This document shows positions 11,736-21,699 of a DNA stretch of 64,000 bases, piece by piece. Source of the DNA: Geosiphon pyriformis (lineage: Eukaryota; Glomeromycota; Glomeromycetes; Archaeosporales; Geosiphonaceae). The stretch is taken from NCBI GenBank assembly GCA_016748015.1, contig JAAOMT010000070.1, forward strand, positions 188,420 through 252,419, given 5' to 3'. Within the stretch, counting starts at the first letter, position 1. Every line of letters starts with the position of its first letter. The notes under the pieces are model-generated. The model saw nothing but the letters and a program-made list of their open reading frames with translations, made no database searches and was not told the DNA's origin. The position numbers were made by a program, and so were the translations under genes.

Positions 11736-12772
11736 TGTTACAAATAAACTTGGTAGGTAATGGAGATGGTAATGTTTGGTGCTTTTAATTATTGGTAATG
11801 TGTCTTCTACATAATTCTGTTGGCTTAGTCTCGATTATCAGTTTCTGAAGGTCTATTTCTGGATGTGAATTTACCTGTTGAGTTCTTTGATTATAAGGCA
11901 CAGAGTTTGTCTTTTATTGATTGCAACATCTTCCATAAATGTGAGCTTTCTTCTCCAAGCTAAAGAGCACAATTATTAGGGTCTGGTGGTATCTTTTTGC
12001 CCTTCTGGTAAGCTAATAAGATAACATTAATATTCAAAATCTAAGAGGAGCCTCCCTCTTTTATCAGACTATCACGAAGTCTATTCTTAGACAGTTGATT
12101 TTACTATGTTGCCACTCCACAAAAGAAAATAAGAAAAAAAAAAAAAGAATAAATTAGTATCATCAATCATCATGATTAAGAGCAATTGGTCCAAAGTGTT
12201 AATGGTCCAAGGTGGTTATGCTAAGAGCATCTGTCCTAAAACAAAGATATGAAACAATAGTTTATTCACATAAATCCCATACAGTTTGAGAACATGAATT
12301 CATGATTCTGATTTTTTTGATAATTGATTTATTCAGAAAATGAATATAGAAATATAATAACTAAGAAGGAGTGATAGATATTTGTTTCTTGTCTAGTGGT
12401 TTGTATCTATCTGTTCTTTTTTTTACCTTCTATTACTACTCACTTTTATACATTTTTTTGGTTTTACAAGATTGTTTCTAATTGTTTCATTATTGCTAAC
12501 TATTGCTTTATTATTTCTGTTATTGCTTCATTTTTCTATGTTATTACTAGTTATCCTATGTTATAACATATTATCTAGTATTATTCTGTGTTATTCCACG
12601 TTGTAACATATTATCTTGCACTATTCTAAGTTATAACACATTATTTAACGTTATTGCATATTATCCTAAGTTATAATACATTATTCAATGTTATTACATG
12701 CTATTCTGTGTTATGTCACATTCTGGTCATGTTTCTTCATAACTTTGAATCAGGTTTTTTACTCAGGTAACA
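11736..12772 (-). repeat. LTR (5' LTR of the minus-strand element)
   Basis: It is the partner of 1272-2309, with ends TGTTAC and GTAACA. The same minisatellite-like tract occurs at about 12535-12720. Immediately to its right the plus-strand integrase reading resumes with the duplicated ATGT. Confidence 0.92.
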
Positions 12773-13995
12773 ATGTATTTAAATCCAACAGTGGAACATT
12801 TTCATAAAAAAACAATTATGGAAAAGATCAGAAAAAGATACTATTGGCCATCAATGTATCTAAACATCATTCAATATGTTCAAAATTGTAATGCTTGTTA
12901 GAAAAGAGGAGAAACAAAATCCAGTGAACTATTGAGACTAACCAAAGTGGGACAACCATTTGATCACACTGGAATTGACTTAGTTAGACCATTAACCATA
13001 ACCAGCAGAGGCAATAAATATATTGCAGTAGCCATGAACTATCTTACTAAATGGCCAGAAGTAAAAGCCATTCAAAGAGCAGATGCAGAATCCATTACTG
13101 AATTTGTTCATCAAGATTTGATATGTCAACATGGATGTTCAAAAAAATTATTATCAGATCAAGGAACCCACTTTGTGAATAGAACACTAGCAGAATTAAG
13201 TTAAAGATTTGGAATTAAAAGACCATTATTATTATCATATCATCCACAAACAAATGGATTAGTTGAAAGATTTAACAGAATATTGTGTGAAGCCATTGCC
13301 AAGATCAGTCAAGAAAACTAAGACAAATGGAACTTGTTTATATCATCAGTATTATTTGCTTATCAGACAATGAGACAAGACACTACACAAGCAACACTAT
13401 TTGAATTAGTATATGGTAGAATAGCAACATTACCAGTTGAGATAGAAATCAATACTTATCTAACAGAACCAATAACTGAGGACAATTTTCAGGAAACATT
13501 GCTAAGAAGAACATATGACTTGATGGAAACACTAGAAAACAAATGGCGAAAAGCAGCTGATAACATCCAAAAGTCACAAAAAAAACAAAAAAAAAGACAT
13601 GATAACCAACTATTAGATAAACCAGTTGAATTCAAAATTGGAAACAAAGTACTTCTACATCATATTAAAGCAGAAAAACAATGGAGTGGAAAATTTAACC
13701 CCAAATGGGATGGACCATTTTACATAGAAGAAAGTCTTGGAAATAAAACTTATAAATTAAGATAAGACAACAAAATCTTAGCCAAAGCAGCACATAATAA
13801 TCAACTGAAACCATATCACCATATAGTGTTACCATCCATCAGTAATATTTCACAATTAGAAGTACAGTGAATATTAGTCCAACCAGATAAGATTTTACAA
13901 GATCTGGAACCAATCATAATCATTAGAACAAACATGTAAAATTGAACAATAAAAAGAATATATAAAGACATAATAGACATGACAAAAAACTCTAG
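12773..13995 (+). pseudogene. Integrase (right half of the split plus-strand Ty3 element)
   Basis: The zinc-binding part at 12790-12905 has H..H in TVEHFHKKT and C..C in NCNAC. The catalytic core has D in HTGIDLVRPL (about 12969), D in LLSDQGTHFVN (about 13159) and E in NGLVERFNR (about 13267), so the D,D,E triad is readable. The C-terminal part at 13334-13765 includes FKIGNKVLLHHIKAEKQWSGKF and GPFYIEESLGNKTYKLR, an SH3-like integrase tail. There is no chromodomain. Stops at about 12900, 13202 and 13319 disable it. Confidence 0.88.
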
Positions 13996-14639
13996 AAAAA
14001 TGAAAATCACTGATAATATTTACTCACTAGCACAACAATTCTTCCAACTGATTCAACAACAGAATATGAAAATTACCATTAATCAAAAAACCATTTGATA
14101 CCAAGATACCAGAAAGAGACCCAAATACAAAAGTCAAAAAAAAACAGAAAACACTATCAACAAAATGATTTTAAAAATAAAAATAGCAATAGAAGAACTA
14201 ATAAGTGTCATCATATATTAAGAGTTAACCAAAAAGACTTGTAAATAGTGGATACACAAATTTCCAAGGAACTTTTGTTATTTCCACTTGGAACAATACT
14301 TGAACATTCAAAACTTATACATAGATAAAACAAAATAATTATTCAACACAACAATATTGCAACAACTAGAACAATTTGTGGGAAAGAACAACATGACTAC
14401 ATAGGCAAGAGTCATATATTAGCTATATACAAGATTTCAAAACAGACCAAAAATCTTACTTAATTCAGAAATAGACTCTATTATAGTTAACTAAATGAGA
14501 AAAATAACCAACATCCAATTTGAAGAATTACAGAACAAGATAACTCAAGTAATTCTCAAAAAAAAGTTCAAGAAATACTCAAAGATGAAGAATTAGAATT
14601 GGAAGATCTCAATAGAGCTCAATATTAAAAAGAAGAAAA
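13976..14639 (+). pseudogene. Extra ORF downstream of integrase, unknown function (decayed copy)
   Basis: The reading starts near 13978 and passes MKITDNIYSLAQQFFQLIQQQ, ITINQKTI, then through stops CYFHLEQYLNIQNLYIDKTK and QQLEQFVGKNN, ending just before the LTR. It matches 52013-52675 almost block for block. The coding pattern is preserved on both sides of the stops, which argues that this was once a real protein of about 220 residues. Confidence 0.7.
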
Positions 14640-14642
14640 TAA

Positions 14643-15487
14643 TGTTACTTATAAAATATAGGAAGTATATTAGCATATAAATTAACCAATCAAAAGTAGC
14701 CATAGTAAATGTGAAATTCCAGAATTTCTCTCAAGAGAAATTGTAGGATTCCAGGAATTTCAGAATTTTCATGTAAGAAATCGCAGAATTCCTCTTAAGA
14801 GGAATTGCAGGATTCCAAGAATTCCAGAATTCCTGGTTTGAGGAATTAAGGAATTAAGGAATCTCAATTATGTATATATAGCAGTAGTATTAGAAGGAGA
14901 AAAGACAGAATCTTTAGTTAAAGACCTCTCAGTTTAGATTTAATCTAAGCAACTTTCCAATTCTCTAATATTAATAAATAATTATTCTCTATCTCAAATT
15001 CACTCTCCACTATCAACATTTCATGTTGATAATAATTGATACTTAACCATACTAGAACAATAACTCTTGATTACAGCTATTAATGGAATACTAATTATTA
15101 TTGCCTTGGCTTATTTCTTATTCCTTTTATTTTATTTTTTTTCTTTTGTTGTTATTTACTAATTGATTAAAGAGAAAGTGCTAAAATACAAATATCATAG
15201 GAACTGGTAAAAGACCTGTAAAACAAGGGTAGAACACCCATAGATTTGAGGATAGCTTACCAGGAGGATTACTGGCCACCATGCTAAGAAAAAAATTCAA
15301 TAGAATTGTGATTTCGAAAGGTTACTAAAACAATTATTGAATCTCTGTCTATTATATAAAGGACTCAACCAAAACCTTCAGATACAAACAATCTTCAGAT
15401 TACTAACACCCTTATCGTGAATAGCTTCTGAGCACCAGGTTATGGGTTTTGTTATTTGATTTGAGACTCCAAATATCATCTATAACA
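14643..15487 (+). repeat. 3' LTR of the split plus-strand Ty3 element
   Basis: It starts TGTTACTTATA and ends ATAACA, and aligns with the LTRs at 43398-44234 and 52687-53500. A block at 14722-14860 is built of repeated gaattcc/ggaattcc motifs. It is followed by tatgtatatatagcag, the likely TATA element of the LTR promoter. A Lys-encoding purine run (aaaaagaagaaaataa) precedes it and is the polypurine tract. Confidence 0.85.
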
Positions 15488-15914
15488 CTACTTAGATAAG
15501 CCATTTTCAAGTCTCTTACCAATTTAATAATTATATTATTAGTAATTTTAATACATCTAAACACAGATAAAGTTTCCAGATATTAATTTTTAAACACAAA
15601 ACCCTTATACAAAACAGTATACACTCCTAAATTAAAAGTATATGTAGAGAACATCTGCATGATACAAAATAAAAACAGACATAGTAATATTTTTTTGTAT
15701 TTAATTTAAATTTTTAATTAAATTATATTATAATTAAACCAATTACTAATTTTTTATTTTTTGTTATTAATTAATATTATTAAATTATATTTAATAATAT
15801 TGGTATTTTTTACTTAATTTTTATGTTGATTTTATAATATATATTGTAATTTTTTGCATAAAAAACTGTATAATATTATTAAAAAAGCCAAAATAATATT
15901 AATTAATATTGTAT
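15488..15914. other. No gene seen
   Basis: AT-rich spacer between a Ty3 LTR and a LINE fragment. No coding or repeat pattern is recognised. Confidence 0.6.
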
Positions 15915-15939
15915 CAGTGAGAGATTAGTCTTGATTGTA

Positions 15940-16678
15940 ATGTGGTTTCTAGTTCATTTGTTATGAATATTGATTGGGACATTACTGCAGAGATTTGGCA
16001 TTCAGACTTACACATACTTGCTGGTTCTATAAGTTAGAAGTCATTCAATCTTTGTACTTACTTAATGAAAGTGGTATATGCACAGTTGTTTATAGCTGTT
16101 AGAAAGAAATTGTATAATAGAGGTTATTTTGGTGCATTGTGTTTATTGTATGGTGAAGTGGAGTTATCAGATCATGTTTTCACTTGTAGTTAAGATGTTG
16201 GTGTTTGGAATGAGATTTTGGCAAAAGCCTTTACACGATGGACTGCTTTGGCTGGTGTTTTTGATCTGCCTTCTTTTTCTGTTATTTTAAGAATGCTTTC
16301 TTATTGTTTGTTGAACTTTAAAACTTATGTTGTTGTGTGTAAAAAGTTTGTGCTTAGAGATTGGTTTGCAAAGGCTGTTAAGATTTTTAATTGTAAAAAG
16401 AAAGCCACCTTTGCTGTTATTGATTTTATGAGATACTTGGTAGAGCTGCATTGTTTTAGAGTGTGGCTATTAAGGTCTAAATTTAGAGTTGATATAAAAA
16501 AGGCTGGTTTGGTTAAAGATGAGAGTATAGTGTCAAGTTTGTTTTGTAGTTTAGCATCTATTTTTTCAGATGTATGGTCAAAATGCTTGGTATTATTGAG
16601 TTTTTTGCTATCAGTTTTGGCCATTAAAGGTCTTGTCTTTTTTATTCTGGTTTGGGTAGTGATATTTGTGTTCATATA
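15940..16678 (+). pseudogene. LINE ORF2 C-terminal tail (CCHC finger and tail domain)
   Basis: Before the open part lies the CLYCGEVELSDHVFTC-like finger at about 16136-16190. The open part (16218-16675) encodes the terminal ORF2 domain. It aligns with the minus-strand reading 58970-58569, for example KTYVVVCKKFVLRDWFAKAV against KTYVVVCKEFVLKNWLAKAI, and then RVDIKKAGLV against RVDIEKTGLV. The tail is conserved among all LINE copies in the window but I do not know its function. Confidence 0.8.
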
Positions 16679-16788
16679 GGTATGTAATATTACCTTGTCT
16701 GGTCTGAGTGGCTAGCCACATGAAATGAGTGTATGAATTATGTTTAATTTGGGCTACTTAGTCTGGCTTTATATACTAGATAGTAATA

Positions 16789-17757
16789 TTACTAAAAGTT
16801 TTTGGTCTCTTTTTTTGAATGCTGTTAATATTTGTTTGTTGCTAATTTCACGTTTTCTGGAAGCAGTTGAATTTCCAATAACTGAATTTATCTTCAAATT
16901 ATTTCCTATAATTTGAACTGCTGGGCTTATAAGTGGAATAACCAATTCTGTGCCAGTTACTTTATATAATTACATTGTAGTAAACATCAACTCTTTTTCA
17001 GGAATTGCTTATCTGGAAGCTTACTAAAAATGTATAGTTACTTTGCTGTAAAAGTTAACTCTTCTACAGGAATCTTATTTGTAGACTATCTTAATGATTC
17101 TGATAAGAAAACAAAACAAAAATAAAAGAAATATAAAAGAAATAGAATTCTAACAAGGAAAACGTTTTCTATCCAGGCCTGGAGTTACTAACAGATTACT
17201 AAAATTGGTAGCTAATTAATTTCAAAATGTTAATTGTGTTGAGGGAGTTTCAAATGTAATAATCAGAGGATTTGGTTTTTGAATATTTTAATTTTTATTT
17301 AAATGTATAAAAGGTGATTTGTTCTAATTAAGATATTTTAAAGTGAGATATTATGTTAAGATATTATAAGAAAATACATTTTCTTGAAGAGAGAAGCTCT
17401 TCTTTTATACAACTTGTTATAATACTAGTCTTTGAACTTGCACTTTTTTCTTTGCTACAATTTAGGTAAACTAAAAATACATTTTGGTAAACTACAAGTT
17501 ATTTCACTGAACTATTGATTATTTTGGCCAATTTTTATTAATTTCGGCAAATTTTGACTATATTAAATAATTCAGAGTATTGTGTAATTTGATTATCTTA
17601 ATTTCTATTGTACAAATTGGATTATTAATTAAGTAATGATATTTGATAATTTGATTAAATAATAAGTGTTAATCGAAATAATAATAATATATGCTAATTA
17701 ATAATAAAAATTATGAGGGTAATTTCATGCTAATTAATAGCTAAAATTCTACTGATA
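16789..17757 (+). repeat. Dispersed repeat, fuller copy (about 970 bp)
   Basis: Inserted in a LINE 3' UTR, and its right half repeats the sequence at 1-478. It contains a TATA-like tataaaaggtga (about 17306), the aagagagaagctcttctttt block (about 17387) and a degenerate tandem motif, aaactacaagttatttc / gaactattgattattttggc / gcaaattttgac, at 17465-17560. No ORF and no clear TG/CA or inverted termini. It may be a solo LTR or a MITE-like element. Confidence 0.65.
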
Positions 17758-17799
17758 ATAGTGATTGGGCTTTACTTGTTAAGCTTTAATAAAAAAAAA

Positions 17800-20075
17800 A
17801 TATATTGTATTGTTAAAATTTAGTTATATCTATTTATTATGATATAAATAATATTATAAAAATGTTTTTTTAATATATTAATTATTAATACTTTTATTTT
17901 AATTAAGATTAATTTCTTATAAGTTTTTTAATTTTATTTGTATAATAATATTAAAAATTTTTTTATTAATACTATAATATAAATTATTTTTTAAATTTTA
18001 ATTATTATATATATTTATATATTTTTTTTCAAAAGCTAATTTGAAATTTATTTACAATAGTAAAATCTTTTTAAGACTATTTTTACAATTGTTTAAAGTA
18101 TTTTTTTAATCTAAAAACATAAAATATTAATAATTTTTAATCCTTTTTTTAATTTTTATAATAAAGTATTTATTAATTAGTAATATATAAATAATTTTAA
18201 TCAAAAATTATTTTTTTAAAAAATTTAGCTAATAAATAATAGTTTTATTTAATAATAACACAAGTAAATTTTTTAATATTTTTGATTGTAATAATTTAGG
18301 TTTTAATATAATTTCTTGTTTTTTTTTAATTAAAATTTTTTTTAAATATATATTTAAAAATAAAGTCTGATAAATAATTAATATAGAAGATTAAATTATT
18401 AAATTGTTATTTTTTTTTAATATTAAAATTATTATATATATATATGTTTATAATTCTATAAGAAAACATATTATAATACTTTTTTTTAATATTTTAATAT
18501 AGTATTTATTGTTATTATAAGATAATATTTGTTGTCAATACTATTTGATAATTATTGTTATATTAATTATTATTTTTTTAAAATTATATTATAATTAGAT
18601 AATTTATATTATTTTATAATTTTATTAAATTTTTAAACTATAATAATAGTTAAAATATATATAATTTAAATTGTTTTTTATAATTAAAAAAAATATTTAA
18701 GTTTATATAATATAATTAATAATATTACTGTATTTTTTAAAAATTAAGTATGAATATTAACATATATGTTTTTGGTTTAATTTTGTTAATATTAGCTGAA
18801 TTACAAATTATTTTTTTAATTTTAAAGTATATATTAATTTTTAATGTAATAAAATTTTATTTTAATAGTTAAACTATTTTTAATACTTGTATTTTTAAGT
18901 TTAGTTTAAAATTATTTGATATTTATAATAGCTGTTAAATTAAAAAAAGACAAATTGTTAATTTTATTTACAAAAAACATTTTAGTTATTTAGTTTAAAG
19001 TTAAAAGCTGTTTTAATATTATTAACAATAATATTGTTAATATTTTAACTAATAAGACTTCTTATTTACTTTTTTATTTTTTTGTTTTAATTTATGAAAA
19101 GTTTTTTTTAATTAATAATATAGTATTTTTAATAATATTTATTGTTTTTTTTATAATATTTATTAAGCAGTATATTATACTTAATAAGAAATTAGACTAA
19201 AAATTAATATTGTAATTAATAATATAATTAAAAATATAAATTGAATTTATACTATTTAAATATAATATTTTAATTTTTATATGTATTTTAGTATTACTAA
19301 CAAGTTTACAATCAGTTTACATATTTATTTAATAAAAATAACTTAAAAATAATTATTTATTATTGTTTAAAAACATTTATATAATAAGTAATATTCTAAA
19401 AAAATTTGTTTTTATTGTAAAAAAATAATATTTTTAAATTATTTTTTATATATAAATTAAATATTGTAGTTTATAAAAAATTATTATAGATTTTACTAAA
19501 TTTTAAAAATTATTTATTAATATTTTGTTTTTATTATCTTTAATTTTAAAGATGTTTATTTTTTATACTTTTAATAATACTTTTTATATAATTTTTTGCA
19601 AAAATTTTGTTTTTAAGATTTAATTTATCAAGATTATATTAGTTTTTAAGAATATTAAATTAATATGTTTATATTTAATTATTTATATATGATAGTTAAT
19701 ATTAAATTATAAAAAAAATATAATTATATAAATTTATGTATAAAGTTATTATAAAAAAAGTAGTTTAATTAGTAATAATATGTTTGTTCTTTATAATTTA
19801 TATAGTTATTTAATAGTTTATATAATAAAATAATCACATATTAAATATTATTAAAGCTTTTACAATTAATTTTGATTTATATAATAAGTATTTGTTTTTT
19901 TTAATCTAAATAATAGAATTAGTGTTTATATAAATATGTAATATAATTTTAATTAACTTAAATAATTAGTTATATATAATAAATATGTATTTTATATTTA
20001 GTTATAAATATTTAATTTGTTTATATATATTAAATAGTAATTAAATTATATTTATTAAACATAAAAAACAAATTA
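17800..20075 (+). pseudogene. Hypermutated fossil LINE (RNase H to 3' UTR), appearing as an AT-rich desert
   Basis: Nearly every codon has drifted to A/T, yet ORF2 is readable from about 18655. LAELQIIFLILKY (about 18790) matches the RNase H block AELQAVTLSLEC. LKVKS-type and FKVKSCFNII text (about 18990) matches VKVKSHSEIYG. LYNK.YSKKICFYC (about 19365-19410) matches the zinc finger LYDKEYPSMLCLLC. TFYIIFCKNFVFKI.FIKI (about 19575-19630) matches TYVVVCKEFVLKNWLAKA, with stops replacing Trp. FFNLNNRISVYINM (about 19895-19935) matches the C-terminus. The 3' UTR end atatattaaatagtaattaaatt and ttaaacataaaaaa follows. Upstream of 18655 the homology is too weak to call. Confidence 0.8.
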
Positions 20076-20600
20076 AGAATTGATTTGATTTTTTTATATA
20101 TATTTAAATACATTTTTTTAAATTTTATTATTAATTAATTAAAACATTTCAAAATATTTAACAAAATTTTTTAATATATTACAAATTTATAATATTAATT
20201 TTAATAAAAAACTTATTTTTATTATAAATATATTTAAAATTAAAATTAAAGTTATTTAATTACAAATTAATAAAACAATAAATAATATATAATTATATAT
20301 ATACTAATAAAAAATTAAGCTTAAATAAAAATATGATTTAACTTATAAAATTAAATATTTAATTATTATTTAAACTATTAAATATTAATCTTATTTTAAC
20401 AATTATTTAATATTGTTTATTAATTATAAAAAACTTGTCAAAATAGACAAAACTCAATAAAATAAAACTAATATAAATTTTATTTCTGTAAAAATAAATT
20501 TAACTGGCCTTTTTTTAAAATTTAAACATTAATAAGATTTTTTTACTAAGCTATATTTATAAAAAAATATTCCAAAATGGGTTTTAAACCCGAGTAATCT
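20076..20600. other. No gene seen (extreme AT)
   Basis: Over 80% A+T by eye. It may be further decayed repeat, but I could not read any domain in it. Confidence 0.5.
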
Positions 20601-20954
20601 TTCTAAAAAACCAGATATTTATAGATTATCTGTAATACATACTCAGGGTTAAAGGTAGTCATCATTATCGCGCTTCTTCACGATTCGCGCCTGTGTATTC
20701 CTACAAATGTTGTTGGACAGGTAAATATAGTTGTTTTTTGAAGTTCAAATTTTTAGAAACAATTAAATTCACTTAAGGTTGAAAAAAATCCTTTTACGGG
20801 TTCACTTTCACATTTTTAATAAACTCCACATTTTTACCATTGTATTTTCTGCTTATCTTCCAGTAATTCTCCCTCTTACACACATAATGGGAGCTATATC
20901 GCTTTGAACCGATTTTCCTTATCCTACGTACCTATTAGTTTTGGCTGGTTTGAG

Positions 20955-21117
20955 GATGAAAAATTATTCTCCTCTACATTGCCTAAAAAAACCACGATAT
21001 TTAAAAAATCGCGACTTTATTCATCCACTGTGTATGCAAAAACTGTAAACAACAACCACAATCGCGAATCTTCTCCAAAACTTTTCTTTCCTCCAACATC
21101 GGGATCGCGCCACTACC
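20955..21117 (+). repeat. 163-bp segment, orientation 1
   Basis: It begins gatgaaaaattattctcc and ends gcgccactacc, between tttgag on the left and ttccctgtg on the right. The reverse complement occurs at 21397-21570 between the same flanking sequences. It contains cgcga/tcgcg motifs unusual for this window. Confidence 0.92.
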
Positions 21118-21396
21118 TTCCCTGTGCATTCCCACAGGTGGGTTTGGACAGGTAAATATAGTTTATTTTTTGAAGTTCAAAATTGTAGAAACAATTAAAT
21201 TCACTTTAGTTGAAAAAAAACCCTTTTACGGGTTCAACTTTCACGTTTTTAATAAACTCCACATTTTTACCATTGTATTTTCTGCTTATCTTCCAGTAAT
21301 TCTCCCTCTTACACATAATGGATTGAAAGAAGGAGCTTTATCGCCTTGAAGCGATTTTCCTTATCTTACGTACCTATTAGTTTTGGCTCGTTTGAG

Positions 21397-21570
21397 GGTA
21401 GTGGCGCGATCCCGATGTTGGAGGAAAGAAAAGTTTTGTTTTACTCCTGGAGAAGATTCGCGAATGTGGTTGTTGTTTACAGTTTTTGCATACACAATGG
21501 ATGAATAAAGTCGCGATTTTTTAAATATCGTGGTTTTTTTAGGCAATGTAGAGGAGAATAATTTTTCATC
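21397..21570 (-). repeat. 174-bp segment, orientation 2 (inverted copy)
   Basis: Reverse complement of 20955-21117, with about 11 extra bases around ttttactcct near 21440. It sits exactly between tttgag and ttccctgtg, as the forward copy does. The apparent 61-aa and 83-aa reading frames here are the same segment read twice. Confidence 0.92.
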
Positions 21571-21699
21571 TTCCCTGTGTATTCACAGGTGTTTTTGGAC
21601 AGGTAAATATAGTTTATTTTTTGAAGTTTGAAATTGTAGAAATAATTAAAATCATTTTAATTGAAAAAAACCCTTTTACGTCCCCCATTGCCCTTCCCT

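Larger units (their letters stand above)
1272..12772 (-). mobile_element. Complete nested Ty3/gypsy LTR retrotransposon, minus strand, inserted in integrase of another copy
   Basis: Two about 1037-bp direct repeats (1272-2309 and 11736-12772) begin TGTTAC and end GTAACA. The host integrase reading stops at 1271 and resumes at 12773. The target duplication is ATGC (1268-1271) against ATGT (12773-12776), four bases with one mismatch. Reading leftwards the interior gives a PBS, Gag, protease, cysteine-rich domain, dUTPase, RT, RNase H, integrase and an extra ORF. Gag is split by a solo LTR at 8340-9696. Many in-frame stops and lost catalytic residues make it non-autonomous. LTR identity is high but not complete, so the insertion is not recent. 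Confidence 0.92.
479..15487 (+). mobile_element. Interrupted plus-strand Ty3/gypsy element (479-1271 plus 12773-15487)
   Basis: The two parts form one continuous pol 3' half, extra ORF and 3' LTR once the minus-strand element at 1272-12772 is removed. Its closest relative in the window is the element at 43398-53500. LTRs, integrase and downstream ORF are all recognisably the same subfamily. The 5' LTR, gag, protease, dUTPase and most of RT are absent from the window. They may lie left of position 1, on the far side of the dispersed repeat, or be deleted. Confidence 0.8.
15915..17797 (+). mobile_element. 5'-truncated LINE 3' fragment, split by a dispersed repeat
   Basis: The left boundary is where homology with the reverse complement of 59340 begins. 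The fragment keeps the end of ORF2 and the 3' UTR. The 3' UTR reading tatatactagatagtaat stops at about 16788 and resumes at about 17758 with gtgattgggctttacttgttaagctttaat and an A-rich tail. The gap holds the dispersed repeat. The motif atagt on both sides may be its target duplication. Confidence 0.8.
20690..21682. repeat. Tandem arms (20690-20954, 21118-21396, 21571-21682) separating two copies of one segment
   Basis: Each arm begins with a cctgtg(t/c)attc...ggacag|gtaaatatag block. It runs through gaagttcaaa, acaattaaattcac, ccttttacgggttca, aataaactccacatttttac, cttccagtaattctccctcttacac, and ends ttttggctSgtttgag. The third arm stops after cccttttacg. The gtaaatatag and cttccag ends look like splice signals but no exon reading supports that. 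GC content is clearly higher than in the flanking desert. Confidence 0.9.

Noticed and set aside
16325-16675. 116-aa minus-strand frame
   Set aside because: It is the exact antisense of the conserved LINE ORF2 tail, which is supported by homologous copies.
17800-20590. Mitochondrial or organellar DNA insertion as source of the extreme AT content
   Set aside because: LINE ORF2 and 3' UTR are readable through much of it and no organellar gene is recognisable.
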